The position numbers and the translations under genes are program-made. From Collybia mongolica (lineage: Eukaryota; Basidiomycota; Agaricomycetes; Agaricales; Clitocybaceae): a stretch of DNA of 64,000 nt. The stretch is taken from the NCBI GenBank assembly GCA_013420905.1, contig JAAXNY010000008.1, positions 2,976,001-3,040,000 of the forward strand, given 5' to 3'. The notes under the pieces were generated by a model. It saw only the letters and a program-made list of their open reading frames with translations. It was not told the origin of the DNA and did not search any database. Positions 44,640-57,132 of the stretch are shown piece by piece; the first letter of the stretch is position 1, and each line of letters starts with the position of its first letter.

Positions 44640-46348
44640 CGTTCTTGCGACTGTCGCCTCGTGAACGGACGATGTTGTTCTTAATGTGACCGCCTCCTCA
44701 GCATGAGGAAAAGATTCCCCTCGATCTAACTGTATATGCACAGGAAGCACTCATACGAGACCTAGATACACTTTGTCAAGCGTCCCGGAGATGTCAGGAC
44801 TCTGGTTTTCATCCACAGTTGGAAGTTGACCGCTGTGGATTATGTCCAAATCATTCAGAAGCACGCTCCAGCACCATCATACTTTACTTTAGAAGATTAG
44901 CCAGCACAAGTCCACTTCCAAGATGTTTCGTGACCCCTTCCTGCGGTTATCGATGATGCGGTGAAGTTCTGCCCTTAAATGAAGCTTAGGATTGTCCGAC
45001 TCGTGAGTGAATGTCATGTAGTATCGCGCCAGTGTTGAGTTGAGAAATGACGAGGCGCTCGTTTAGAATGCTGAGGATGCTGGTTGTTCATGAGTATGTT
45101 GGTCGGCTCCGCCTTTCGGGAAGTTACGTCTTGTTTCCCGCTTCTTTACTGTGTTTTTCAATTCTCTTGTGTTCGTCACACCAATTTCAACCTCTGGAAT
45201 CCCTCTTTCTTCTGTATTGAGTTATGGGGGTTGATAGTACATGGTCCCTGGGCCAATGGATTTCGATGGAGGAGATTCGGAAATTGGGAAGGAAACTTAG
45301 TCCCCATCCGGAAGGGTAAAATCTCTTCAAGCAACAGCGATAGAGACGGGATTAAAGTGAGGGGTATAGCATTTCTAAAGTATGTTCTATTGACATATTC
45401 ATACATGAAAAGACTGCCCATCGGTGTTGCAGAACCCGACGGGGTTTCCATGTCCTCCCCACCAAGGCGTGTTCCCTTATCCGTAGAACATTGGATGGAA
45501 GCTTAAGGGCCCACCACTCTCCGCCGCCCTCAGAATACAACGAACCGCTATGAAAAGGAGGAATGCCCTCGCCACATCATGTGCGAAGCCCATGGCAAAA
45601 TGGCCCATGGTCGACAACGCTCCCCATGTTTATCGTCCAGTTCCGCCAGTAACCTGTGTGAGTTATCTCAGTAATCGAATCACCCTGAGCTTATTCCACC
45701 CATCGATTATCAGGAACTCACCACCGAGTAGTGAACATAGGCCCAGTAACAGGCAATGCACAGAGCCCTCTCCCGGTCTAACATATCTGGATTCACGCAA
45801 GCCTACATACTCGTCGTGCTTGGGCTTCATTTGAGGAGTGATTTCGTAACTGGACTCATACACATGTGGCAAAATGGTGGGATTTGGGATGGGGAATCTT
45901 GAGTGGGGATGGAGTCATCCAGGAATGGCGGGATTGGGAACGCCTATCCAGAATTTGGTGCTTTACATAGGACAACGCTTGCTAGCAAATGAGGAGCGGC
46001 GGTTGCAACGCTTTGTGGGCCTTGCATCAACGGCAATGACAACGCGGCCCAGACCACCAGTACGCCCGACACGGCAAGGTTGTCCCGTATACAGCCTCTC
46101 AACGCCATGCATGTTGGGATATTTCGAAACTTCGTATGTCGGTATACACAATCACAAAGTCGAAGTGCGACATTTTCCCGGTGGATACCCCAATGTTCCA
46201 CTTTTTACCGTCCCGTTCTGCCGCCCCTACACCGGTCTAAAAATAAATGTGATCCCTTCCAAGTTGCTTTTTCATTGAGGAATCCAAAAGTGACCATGAT
46301 TGGTCTAAAAAGCGAGCTTTAAACGGGCCCTGGAGAGGCAGGGTGTGG
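44640..46348. other. Inverted-duplication spacer, right part
   Basis: Short frames only (for example 45084-45506 and 45874-46278, plus strand). I recognise no gene and see no other structured feature. Confidence 0.4.
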
Positions 46349-46464
46349 GTATTTCGTTGGAAGTGCGAGCCTTGTTGGACTGCCCGAAATTAGCAGAATT
46401 CCAAACTTCGGACCAGATATTCACGTAACAGACGTCGCCGATACTCGTCTGCAGTTCACACCCT

Positions 46465-47028
46465 ATGGGTTGTATAGCCGATTTGTTTCTTCGGAATGGT
46501 GTTGAGCTCCTAAGCTGCAGGTCCAGACGACTCAGACGCCCTGTTTCATTGGTCTCTGACAATTCTTCCCTCATCAGCTATCAACTATCCGATGGGACGA
46601 TAAAGGGCGGGGTTAGATACAAGCCGGTTCGGTGCAGTTTAAAAAAAAGTAAGAGTTCAAGTTTTTCGGTGGAAGATTGGGTTGGTGGCTGGTCGATACG
46701 CGGGGTTTGTTTTCGGAGTTGATATACGTGGATGTGCTCTTTGACAAATCGCGTTACATGGCTCGACGGGGTTATTACGATGGCATCTCGACCTGAGAGA
46801 GTCACTTATCGCGGAACCTACAATCTGACGCTCGACAAAGAATTTTGTCAACCTGCCATCCTACTTTTGTTTCTTTGCGCCGAGTTTTATCCGCACAGAA
46901 AACATTGGACAAACGCTCACGCGACTCTTCAAGGCTTCAAGCCCAGTAAAAACCGGCGCAGAGCTGATCCGAGTGTTAGTGCTCAGACTACCTCAGTCTT
47001 TGTCAGAAAATGTCCGTTTTTCAGATGA
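46465..47028 (+). other. Duplicate of the two unassigned frames
   Basis: Right-arm copies of 40776-41339 (reverse complement), with both frames preserved. No assignment. Confidence 0.25.
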
Positions 47029-47452
47029 GATCCGAGCTCTTCCGTGTCAATCCGAATGGATATAAACCTATTTTCAGTTGTCATCCGCGTTGCACTACGT
47101 CCTGCTGCACTCTATAGAGGTGTTCAGATCTGACCACTGACTAAACATGACTTATTGTTTTTCATGGAGGGGCCGAGCTGGCCGGAAGCTAATTCAAATT
47201 TTGAGTCATGTCATGGGAACACACAACCTTGTACTCGTCTCTCTATGATAATATTCAGCAAGGAAACTTCGTATTATAACAAGATAAGAGGGTGGAAAAA
47301 TACATTTGAGGAGGGGCTATCTGTAGGGGAGCAAACCAGCTGTTCTAAAGTGACCGATTCCTTCTTCCTTCAAGTGTGTCGATATAAAACGGCTCCCGAT
47401 TTAACGGCGAGCTGGGCTGGAGCTGAACGTGGTGGTTGGGGATAGGCGACAT

Positions 47453-47971
47453 TTAGATTTGCCACAACCACGTTCGGTAGAAAACACGCACTTCGTCAGA
47501 ACGGCAAGTCAATGAATATTTTCCGTCTTCGTCGGGCTCCGCCTTGAGTACCAGTCTTTTCCCAAACAAAGATATGAAATTCATCGACCGCATGCTTATC
47601 AACACCGTTGGAATTGAAGCGGGCACACCCCAGTAGCGAGGGAATAAAGCCAGAACGAACGGCCTGGGTAACCCAGGTAGGGTCATCCTTTCATAATCAA
47701 GTATTGCAAACAGTGACATGGGCATTGGCAAATCTGGGAGACTGCAAGAGCTGTGAGGGGCGAGCGCACAGCAAACTATACCGATCGAATTCGCCGATAA
47801 ATGGGTATCGCCTAGTGTTGGCGAATTCTCTGCCAGCAATTGTGCGAGAAACATAACCACAGGGAGGACGGTCGTCCGGTGAAGACAATCGCCGAGCAAA
47901 TAGATCACGCCACTGGAATTCGTTACGGTTTTGTTTCCAAGAGGGAGTAAGTACGCTCTCGAGAAAGGCAT
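47453..47971 (-). other. Unassigned open frame in right arm
   Basis: 172-residue frame starting MPFSRAYLLPLGNKTVTNSS; counterpart of 39896-40351, where the ATG is ACG. Two other residues differ between the copies near the C-terminus. No domain recognised. Confidence 0.25.
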
Positions 47972-48810
47972 GATATCGGTCTATCCACCGCTAACTGGAG
48001 GATGGGAATCTTGTGAAATTTCGGAGGCGACCTTATTGTGCGGTGTTCGGGTGACTTTATGAGTATTTCCTTTAGTTTTTTGGTGAGGATCTTGGGGAAC
48101 TAAAGATATGCGTCATGGAATGGGGGAGTCCTCGCATAAGTTAAGAGTCTTGAGGCAAGATTGACCGATTGCGAAAAGATGGAAAGATAGCTAGTGTTAT
48201 GCTTCGGGGACAATATTGGTGGGGATTTTGGGGAACTGAAGGTGTATCGGGGCGGCGGAATTTCAACGCAGGGAATGGGGGAGTCCTAGCATAAGTTTAG
48301 GGTCTTGAGGCAAGATTAACCGATTGCGAAAACGTGGAAAGATAGCTAGTGTTATGCTTCGGGGACAATATATGCTGAGCGTCAGGAGGCTCCCACAGTA
48401 GTTGTGAAACGTTGTTGTTTCGTTGCCTCGCGGAAAGCATTTAATGGTTAATGATCCGTACTTATGTAAAAAAAATGGAATTCGCCTCGATCCATGTGGC
48501 GTGGCTGGACACTGGAACGTCAGCCGGATATGAATTAATCATGGTTGGTTTCACGCAATCGTCATGGTCCTTGGAGTCTTGTATTATCTCTGCGGTCATT
48601 TCAGTTCGGGCACACAATGTATAACAAGGTTGTCGACTTACCACTGAATTATCCGTTTGAGCTTCGGTAGTTTGTTCGGCGGGGAACCTTGTTTAGTATT
48701 TCTCGATCTTGAAGCTGCATTCAGGAGTTATAACGTCTCAGTTTTTAAGCGGTCAATCAAGTTTTGATATTTTAATAAAAACTCGCGTTTTCAATGGGTT
48801 TACATTTCGA

Positions 48811-49174
48811 CTAGGGCTTGATGGGTTTCACCCGAACTAGCTTATGGCCCTCCGGATGTCCAGAGTCAACACCATCCCCAAGTGGTTTAGCTCGTACGAG
48901 ATCATGTCCCTCTGGGTGTCCTACATCACCCTCCCCGCTAAGCGGCTTAGCACGCACAAGGCCGTACCCTTCCGGGTGGACGGTGTTGTCCACAGGTTTT
49001 GGTGACTCCCTGGGTGAGGAGGGGGTGTCAGCAACCTGGGAGAAGACACATAAACGGACCAACGTACTTCGTTTTTACCAGCCAGCGCCGGTCAAGGACG
49101 TCGCGTAATACATCTGTGATGTGGCGTGCGCGAATCTGGGCCACGTCTTCCGTGATAAGGCTGCGTGTGTTCAT
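48811..49174 (-). CDS. Small two-exon gene with 20-residue tandem repeats, copy 2
   Basis: Mirror copy of 38630-38993: exons 49174-49079 and 49035-48811. The second-exon protein is identical to that of copy 1, with three HPEGxxLVRAKP repeats. Both copies keep the start, splice sites and stop. Family not recognised; intactness of both is expected if the duplication is recent and does not by itself show function. Confidence 0.6.
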
Positions 49175-50135
49175 TTGGTGTAAAGAGCGTAATTAGCGAG
49201 GGCGACGGGAGCAGCGGTGGGGGTGGCAGAGACGAAGAGGGTGGAGATTTGTATTATGAGGAGGATGGTTAAAGCGGAGCAGACCAGGTGTTCGGAGGTG
49301 GCAAGGCCTTTCGAGTGGGCTTATATCGGAAGTCTCTCTGATTAGCAACAAATTACGCCACTACTGATCGTGATAGACGCAATGAGGCGACCAGTGGTTG
49401 TGCCACGCTCAAGGCCTCCGTGATGTCCTTCAAAGCGACGGAATGTCGTGATTATGAAGGTTGAATCAATATTATCAATTGATGCCCACCGGCCACCGAA
49501 GGCCCATGATCTACACGATTGAGAAAGGTGGTCAATGAGAAGAGTAAAAGTATGTTCAAGATATTAACTCACACCATCTAGAAGGTGCATGGATTCTGCC
49601 AGAACTCAGCTTTCATGGCCCATTTTTTTCGTCTTATGCGTGAATGCTGTCCCGCACCCTAGTCCCCGTCACCACGACTCTAACGTTGTCGAATAAAACC
49701 AAAGGCAGGGGAGTCGAGCGACACATGGACCATCACAGGTGAAACTCGGGCCAAGTTGGCCAACGTGGGTGTTGGTATTGAAAACATTGGCGTCCGTCCT
49801 AATCACTAAGGCCTTGTCATAATAGCTCTTCCCCCCTGTTATAGATTACTTTTTTGTTCAATAGGGGACATCTCGAGCTTGCAAGGTTGGTTGACGAGAC
49901 GAAGAAGAGTTTGAACCGAATCCGTGCCAAATCGAGTGATTTTGTGCCAAATATCTGTTTTCAGGTATGAATTGAAATTACTGAAGAAATCTCGTCCGAA
50001 CATCCTCGATCTTTCGTAGATTTCTTATAGAGAACCGCAAGGCGCACTAATCTTGGCTTTATCCTTTCCTCTTACAAGGCTAACAACACCGGCTCTAGGC
50101 GATACCCAGGTCCTCCCGACTCACGCGCATAAAAA

Positions 50136-50203
50136 ATGGCCAAAAAAACCAAGTCCAAGAAAAAGCAGTCGGATATTATGTTACCTAACGGTGCGGCAGA
50201 ACT
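50136..50203 (+). pseudogene. Duplicated first exon of the DNAJC7-like gene
   Basis: Same 22-codon exon ([19 protein letters not shown]) and upstream region as the gene at 35658-37668, carried by the right arm. The intron start is followed within 13 bases by a MITE, and no downstream exons follow, so this is an orphan exon with a duplicated promoter. Confidence 0.9.
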
Positions 50204-50215
50204 GTACGTTTTTCC

Positions 50216-50746
50216 AGGCCCCCCGAAGCTCCCCTATATGTTCGGAATTTTTTTCGCCAGAAAAGGTTTCGAATCCGCTATATGGGCCGGGGTTTATGTT
50301 ACTAAACATAAAACATGCCAAAAAAAAAGAAACACAAAAAAACATAAGAACTTTGAGACAAGAAAGACTGTCTATTTGGCAAATATACATATTGATAATT
50401 GGAGTATCATGTCAAGTAGATTTGTGAGGTTTTGATATCATTCTACCTCCTGGGAATCCTGGATTTTCCACCTACAGCTTTCTTTTCTTTGTGCTCCTTC
50501 AAGGATTGAGAATATAGACTCTGACTCTTCTCAAACAAAACGGATCAATTGCAAATGAACCGGCAACCCATTTCTTAAAAAAAAAAACAAAATCCCCAAG
50601 GAAGGTCTGAAATCCGCTATATATAGGCCGAGGGTTTTGCCAAAATCGCCTCAAATCCACTATTCTGGGCCGGGAAAACCATTGTTTTGGGGGTCTCAAA
50701 TCCGCAAAAAAAAATTCTGAACATACAGAGGAGCTTGCGGGGGCCT
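50216..50746. mobile_element. MITE with AGGCCCC ends (hAT-like), copy in right arm
   Basis: 531 bases with inverted ends AGGCCCCC...GGGGGCCT extended by AAGCTCC and ATGTTC matches. The 8-base duplication GTTTTTCC is perfect (50208-50215, 50747-50754). The left arm shows the empty site with one GTTTTTCC-equivalent. No coding capacity. Same ends as 61555-61893. Confidence 0.92.
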
Positions 50747-50773
50747 GTTTTTCCATGAATTCATGCAGGGTGA

Positions 50774-51339
50774 TGCTGACAAATTTCACAATAATGCCAG
50801 GCAGATAATTGAAAAGTTATTTGCTATCTTTCTTGTATTATGTTTCTAATAGATACTGGATAACACAACCAGAAATATCTGAAAGTTATTATAATTGGGG
50901 TGCAAAATAAATTCTGGATAACTTTTAAATAAGAGAAGAGAGGTTATACTGAAAAAATACAGAGGAGATGGTAAGCTTATATAAAGAAGATTCTATAATG
51001 TTTTTGAAATAACTTCAAGATAAATTCAAGATGAAGTAAGGGGACTTGTATAAAACTTATTCATATAGCCACCAACATGTTTTTAAGATATATTTCCAAT
51101 AAATTCACAAAAGGTTCAGGATTCTTCAACAGAAACTATCAGAATTACATTCAACATAGATTCATTATTAAAGAAAGAAAACTATAGTAAGGATATTTTT
51201 AATAATGCATTGGCCTTTATGCAGATGCTAATTGAAATTGAGCTGGAGTATCAGGCCTGTGAAATACTATTCCATTCCAGTCAAGTTGGCCAGAAATCCA
51301 ATGCATGACAGTGGAAATATTCCAGAGTTTAGAGGTACT
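50774..51339. other. AT-rich sequence, nothing recognised
   Basis: Marks the switch from the mixed-composition inverted duplication to the AT-rich repeat block. No gene or repeat could be assigned. Confidence 0.4.
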
Positions 51340-51803
51340 AAGAAAAATGAAAACTGGGGGTTAGTAGAATCTGGGCTTCTGAACATTTAGAAAACTAGTG
51401 AAGGTGGAAATTAGGGGAAATTAAGGGAGATTTGGACATTGGCAGAATTTGAAACTTGGATATATGGGGTGCTGGGAACTTGGAAAAATAGAAAATTGGG
51501 TATTAGCAGAATTTGAAGAATTGGAGAACTGGTAAATGGAAACTTGGGAATAGTGAGCAATGGTTATGGACAGAATATGGAGGATTGGAGATTTGCAGAA
51601 TTTAGAAATTTAGAAGTAGTGAAATTCAAATCAATAGACTCTGGGCATCTGGCCATTTGGAGACTTGGAGAACTAGTGAATGTGGAAATTGGGGGAAATT
51701 GAAAACTGAGAATTGGTAGAATCTGGGCATTTGGACATTTATTAAAAACTAGAAATTAGTATAATCTGTGACAACTGAAGAACTGGTAAATTTAGCATTT
51801 AGT
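51340..51803. repeat. Degenerate minisatellite, left part
   Basis: Purine-rich irregular repeats of GGAAATTTGG and GAATTTAGAA type. Longer anchors recur, such as AACTAGTGAATGTGGAAATT (51673) and TCTGGGCATTTGGACATTTA (51721). It continues after the LINE at 53188. Confidence 0.75.
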
Positions 51804-51817
51804 GAAATCTGGAAATC

Positions 51818-53173
51818 TTTTTTTTGTTTTTTGTTTTTTTTGTTTTTTTTTTGGTCATATAATAATATTAAGTACATGTGGGTTTGACCCAGCTACATAC
51901 GGGCAGAAACACCTATTACCACTAAGTAATCTGTAATGGGGCATCAGGGTGGAGCTGTACACTAAGTTGCTCTCCAGGTCATATTATGGGTCTAGACTGA
52001 GGATACCTGCAGTCCAACGGTATTGTACTGTACCATGTCTGAACCTTCCAATGCCTTAAAGGTTTGCCTTTGCTTGTCGGGGCATGGTCCCCTCCCTTCA
52101 CGTTGGTACCCCGTTCCACTCCCCTCCTGGTATTTTCAGGTTGCCCTGGAAACCCATTACTCCCCCCCAGTGTTGAAGATAAATGTCCAATCTAAATGAA
52201 TGACCCATTCCTCAAACCTGCTCCGCCTCTCCTGAATCCCCCTATTACTTGCCCCCCTGTTCCACACCGCTCTTCCAAAGCAATGACTCCCCTCCAAAAT
52301 GAGGCTGCCAAATCCCACTGTTGGATGATAAACTGGCATTCTCCCCAAGAGGTGTGCTCTGTGCAGGGACAGTAGCTGATTGGGGGCCAGACCCCTTCCT
52401 CCTTTTGTATTTGGGTGTAGTGGTTAAGCAAGTATGAATAAATTGTTGAAAATGTTGGCAGTGACGCTCCCTAAGGATCTGTGCAAAGCAGAGTACAAGA
52501 GTTGTGGTGTCCTCGTGTGACCTGGTAGTTGATGAGGTGGATGTGAATGGATTAGTGAAGCCCCCAGTACAGGCAAGATGAGATGACCCTGCAGATAGTC
52601 AGGATCAGCTCTGATAAGTTAGAAATTTGGATATGGTGTAAAAGGATAGTGGCCCAGGCCGAAAGAATGGTCTGATGATGTCATGAAATTTATATTCCCA
52701 TCTTATCTCCATCTTTTTGATCTTATCTTATCTCTTATCTAGGGGGATCGGCTGTTAATTCATCTATCCCCAGTAGTTACAATTCTCCCATCATTCCCAT
52801 CATTCCATTTCATCATTTGATTGATGCTGTGTACTACCCTGGTTATGTTTGGTTTACCTTTCTCCATATTTATTCTACTCTGGTCCCCCTTATTTGTTGT
52901 ATATATACTGCTCCTCTAGCTACTTGTTCTGTAGTCTTGATCTCATCTATTCTCTGCAATACAGACAGGTCTTCTCAACTCTCTATCTCTTGTGCTATCT
53001 CTCCTCTTCTACTCTCTGACATCTTGCAGTGACTGTTATTGTTGCATCGCTGACAGATAAAAGGCAATGTCAATTAGGGATGAGGTGTTAGGTAGTTTAG
53101 GGATGACCTAGTGCAGGAGGGATGAATTCCCACAGTTGGATGGTGGTGGTAAAAGATCAAGAAGCGTGTTTTG
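51818..53173 (-). mobile_element. LINE fragment (minus strand) holding a solo LTR
   Basis: Starts with a poly-T/TTTTG run (poly(A) tail on the minus strand) and is flanked by GAAATCTGGAAATC (51804-51817 and 53174-53187), a 14-base target duplication. Minus-strand frames near 52160-52480 (HCQHFQQFIHTCLTTTPKYK; GRMPVYHPTVGFGSL) look like a decayed non-LTR polyprotein tail but no catalytic motif is seen. The class rests mainly on the tail and duplication. Confidence 0.7.
52679..53055 (+). repeat. Solo LTR nested in the LINE
   Basis: 377 bases with inverted ends TGTCA...TGACA, flanked by GATGA (52674-52678) and GATAA (53056-53060), 4 of 5 matching. A TATATATAC box near 52908 suggests plus orientation. 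No internal region adjoins. Probably a recombined gypsy-type element. Confidence 0.6.
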
Positions 53174-53187
53174 GAAATCTGGAAATC

Positions 53188-54240
53188 AACAAGAGTAGAG
53201 GAATTGGAGATTTTAGAATTTTAGAAATTGGGAAAGTTGGAGATTGGTATTATCTGGGCATTTGGACACTTTCTGAGAACTGGAAATTGACAAGGGCTGG
53301 AAAATTGGAGAATTTAGGAATACCAGAACTTGACAATTGGGGAAAAGGCAAATCTGGATGTTAGCAGACTTTGAAACCTGGATATATGAAGTGCTGAAAA
53401 TTTGGAGGCTTGGAGAATTGGTAAATGGAAATTTAGAAATAGTAAAGACTGAAAATTGACAGCATTCAGAGTATTGGAGAAAAACTGAGAATTAGTAGAA
53501 CCCAGGCAGTTGGATATCTAGTGACAAGTGGATATTAACAGAATTTCGAGGGTTGGAGAATTGGAAAATTGGAGAATTCAGAGATTTCAAAATTGTAAAA
53601 TTGTAAAATAGACAATTTGTGGAATCTGGGCATTTGGGCCTTTGGAAATTTGAAAACTAGTGAATGTGGAAATTAGAGGAAACTCAAGACTGAGAATCAG
53701 CAAACCTGGGTATCTGGACATTTGGAAATTTGGAAATCAACCAAATTTGGAGACTTGGAGAACTCATAAATGGAAGTTTAGAAATGGTGAGAACTGGGGG
53801 TTGGCAGGGTTTGGGGGGTTGGAGATTTGGAGAATTTAGAAATTTGAAAATAGTAAAACAGGAAATTAGTAGAATCTGGGCATTTGAAGCTCTGGAGACT
53901 TGGAAAACTAGTGAATGTGGGAATTAGAGGAAATTGCAAAGTGCAAATTAGGAGAACCTGGCCTTTTGGGCACTTAGTGATAACTTTACATTAATAGAAT
54001 TTAAAGGTTGGAGAATTGGAGAATCTAGAAATCTAGAAATGGTAAAACAGGAAATTAATAGAGTCAAGGCATTTGAACCTTTGGAGATGTGTAAAACTAG
54101 TGAATGTGGAAATTGGGGGAAATTGAAAACTGAGAATTTGTAGGATCTGGGCACTTGGACATTTATTAAAAACAGGAAATTAACTCAAATTGAAGGGTTG
54201 GAGATTTAGACAATTTAGAAATTTAGGAATAGGGAAGAGT
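53188..54240. repeat. Degenerate minisatellite, right part
   Basis: Continuation of 51340-51803. The anchor AACTAGTGAATGTGGAAATT recurs near 53658, 53906 and 54094, so higher-order units are irregular (about 190-250 bases). No coding capacity. Confidence 0.75.
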
Positions 54241-54507
54241 GGAGATTAGTTTACTAAAGACGAGTTCTTTATCAACCCAGTTTTCGGGCAGAAAGGTGAT
54301 TCATTCATTGATTCATATTTCAACACTGGGGGAAAATATTTCCATAATGGGATTTTTCTTCTCTTATGGCTTTTTACAGCATTTCTCCACAAATACAAAG
54401 TATTGTGACATAATTTGCATGTATTTGGGATGCTTACATAATGCCTTTGATGATGTCATCAAAATTATGCATATCTAATATTTCAAAGCGTCGCATTTCA
54501 AAATTTA

Positions 54508-54843
54508 CAAGCATAGTACCTGTGCCTTCGGCACGAAGGGTGGCAGTAAATAATATTTTATTGCAGTGTTGCCAACTCTACAGTTTTCCAACATAATAGC
54601 CACCATTATTATTTCAATGTTATTCCTTGTAAGTAATATCAAGAGTGGTAAATACATAATAATATTGATATTGATATTTGTGCGCTGTTTTTGAGTCATG
54701 TGACTGATCAGGTGCTCAGAGCTTACCTAAACTTGAAGCAGAGGCAAGTTGATTAGTCATTGAAGTTGATTAGTAATATTAGTCATCTTTCTATTAGTCA
54801 GCTTAGCCAGGGTCAAAACACCATTCTGTTTTAATGTATAGGA
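54508..54843 (-). mobile_element. Helitron-derived unit 5 of tandem array (short)
   Basis: 336 bases. The 3' end has the hairpin GTGCCGAAGGCAC followed by AGGTACTATGCTTG; the 5' end is TCCTATACATTAAAAC. Only terminal regions remain. Boundaries uncertain by about 6 bases. Confidence 0.65.
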
Positions 54844-57132
54844 CAAGCTTATGGCCTGTGGCTATGCCACGGCACTGTGGCACTGGGCCATGGTTTATCA
54901 CAAATCCTTGGCTTGCTGGGGGCTCTGCCCCCAGACCCCCCCTTCATCCCAGAATTTTTATCACACATCACATCTCAAAAATTTAGTCAGTGCCTTCACT
55001 TTCATAGAGAAATCTTATATACTGTATCCAGCATATTATATAACCCAATATCCTATAAAACCCCACATTGTATCACTTCAGTTGCACCTCAATCCTTGTC
55101 TTTATCTAGGAACTTCTTTGGAGCCAGTTACTCTATTGTATCCTATTGCACCCTACTGCACATGCCTGGAAACAAAACATACACTCTCAGCTTACCATTT
55201 TTATTTCTATCTCATTCATATAGCCCATATCATATTTATAATCACTCTTTACCTCTTAAGGCTCCAATTGTTTCATTTGTTTACTGTTTACCATTTCTGT
55301 TTGGTTTACTCACCACCTATCTAAATGCTAAACAATTGGTAAACAAACAGTAGTAAATGGTCACTATGAGTGGTGGGGTGGTGATACTACAGCATGCTGT
55401 ATCCATATTACATCATATAGCTTCCTATAATTAGCAAATAACAACTGGCATATATTATAAATATCCATTCCATGGTTTTAAGGAGATATGTACTTATATG
55501 AAAGACAGCCAAGGCCTCTTAGATTTGTTCAAACTTCATCATTTGTTTGCTGATGGTCCATTACCATTTACTTGATGCATTAATGTTTATTTGAGTCTTT
55601 CTGTCCTCAATGGCCTTCTTGTTATTTGGTAAATGTTTAGTTTACACCATTTTATAAACAAATACTAAATGGTTAGAGCCCTATAACCTCCTATACCTAC
55701 AATTTTCATAATATCACCTTAGTCCTGCTTTCAGATATGGCCCTTTACTATTCTAATCTAACCACCTTATGCATTATTGTCATATCCTATTTTACCCTGT
55801 CTTCCTGGTTTTACAAACCTACTCTTGCACATCCATATTTGTGTTATTGCCATAATTATGTCTATATTTCCCCTCTGCAGATAAATAATCATGTATATAT
55901 AACTTGGTTGAACTGTAACCCAAACAGTGGATACAAATAGTAAGGTCAGATCCAACAGTGTGTAGTTATTATCCTACCACATTTGTTAGTTGCCATACAT
56001 AATCCATAATGGAAGGGTAATGGTCATTGACTTAATTTAACAAATATCAGTTCTACTCAAATTCTTATAATCACTGTTTCTACCCATTATATTTCCTTTC
56101 AATCAATTATACTATTTCACTTGATCATTTGCACTGGATTCCAGTTGCTTTAAATATAAGCTTAGAAAGAGGTAGCTCTGATCCATGGATAGAGTTCAAG
56201 TATTCAATTGGGGTACATTGCTGTGGCTCTATCAATTTTGTCATGTGCAATAGAATTTATAATGTGGTATGCATACCTTAGCATTTCCAGGAATTATTTC
56301 CAGTGTTTTGGAAGAGTTTATATCATTGTATTTGGTGGAAGGGGAGTTTTTTTTAGTGTATAATGTATCAGGTTTTAAAACAGGATTTGTAATCTTAGAA
56401 TACATTGCATTGATTAAAGGCTTGATGGGAGAATTGATTAGGTAAAGTCATTTCCATGTTTGTCTGTATATTCTTGATTTGTAATTTTATAAGTAGTAGT
56501 ACCATTTAAATACCTATTTTACTGTTTTAGTTGAGCATCTGAAACTTGTCAGGCAGTATACATACACAAAAAAGTTAATAATAACAGATAATATTTGTTG
56601 ACTTTAGTCCACTTTAGTTGGGGTTATCCTGTGCTGTAAAGCAGGTGACTTAGCATGTGATTATGACCTGGATAGAACATTTTTTTAAAATAAATATAAT
56701 GTAATATGATGTAATTAAAATAGGGAATATATTGTGTGAATTAAAGGCTTTATAGCAGAATTGGTCAGGTAAAAGTCATTTTCATTTTTGTCTGTCTGTA
56801 ATTTCATGAGCAGTAGCACCATCTGAATGTATTTTTTATAATTTAGTTTGAGCATCTGAAATTTATGAGGAAGTATGCATACAAATAGGTTAATATTTAT
56901 TGACTTTGTGCGCTTTAAAGGTCATGTGATGTGGTGGTTATGGTGACTTGGGTTTGAACAGGTGATTTGAGCAGGTGACATAGCATGTGACTTTAACAAT
57001 TTTTCTTGCTTTGTCATCCTTAGTCAGCACTCTACTTAAAAGACAACTTTTTTGCTGCTTTGTCAGACTTAGTCAGCGCTTAGTCAGGATTAGTCACAAT
57101 CAATTCCCACGTTCCTGGTACTTTAATATATA
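54844..57132 (-). mobile_element. Helitron unit 4
   Basis: 2289 bases. The 3' end has a stem-loop GTGGCGTAGCCAC-type (here GTGGCATAGCCAC) about 10 bases from the end CCATAAGCTTG, and a second strong hairpin (GGGGGCAGAGCCCCC). The 5' end reads TATATATTAAAGTAC. The interior at 56190-56450 (minus) aligns with the helicase fragment of unit 2 but is full of stops. About 90 percent similar to unit 3 by eye. Confidence 0.75.

Larger units (their letters stand above)
46349..50773 (-). repeat. Right arm of the inverted duplication
   Basis: Reverse complement of 37570-41455, interrupted at 50216-50746 by a short DNA transposon and its target duplication. After the insertion the arm continues for about 20 bases (to 50773) and then diverges, which fixes the outer breakpoint. 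Confidence 0.93.

Noticed and set aside
37570..50773. Inverted arms read as terminal repeats of a giant transposon (Maverick or Starship type)
   Set aside because: The left outer end is inside a host gene, and there is no integrase, polymerase or tyrosine recombinase in the spacer. Segmental inverted duplication fits better.
54917..54947. GGGGGCTCTGCCCCC hairpin as an intrinsic transcription terminator
   Set aside because: It recurs at each Helitron 3' end near the transposition hairpin in a eukaryotic context, so it belongs to the element.
54851..55353. Two overlapping hydrophobic plus-strand frames, with counterparts at 56987-57614
   Set aside because: They run through Helitron 3' hairpins and read opposite to the helicase traces; no conserved start or domain.
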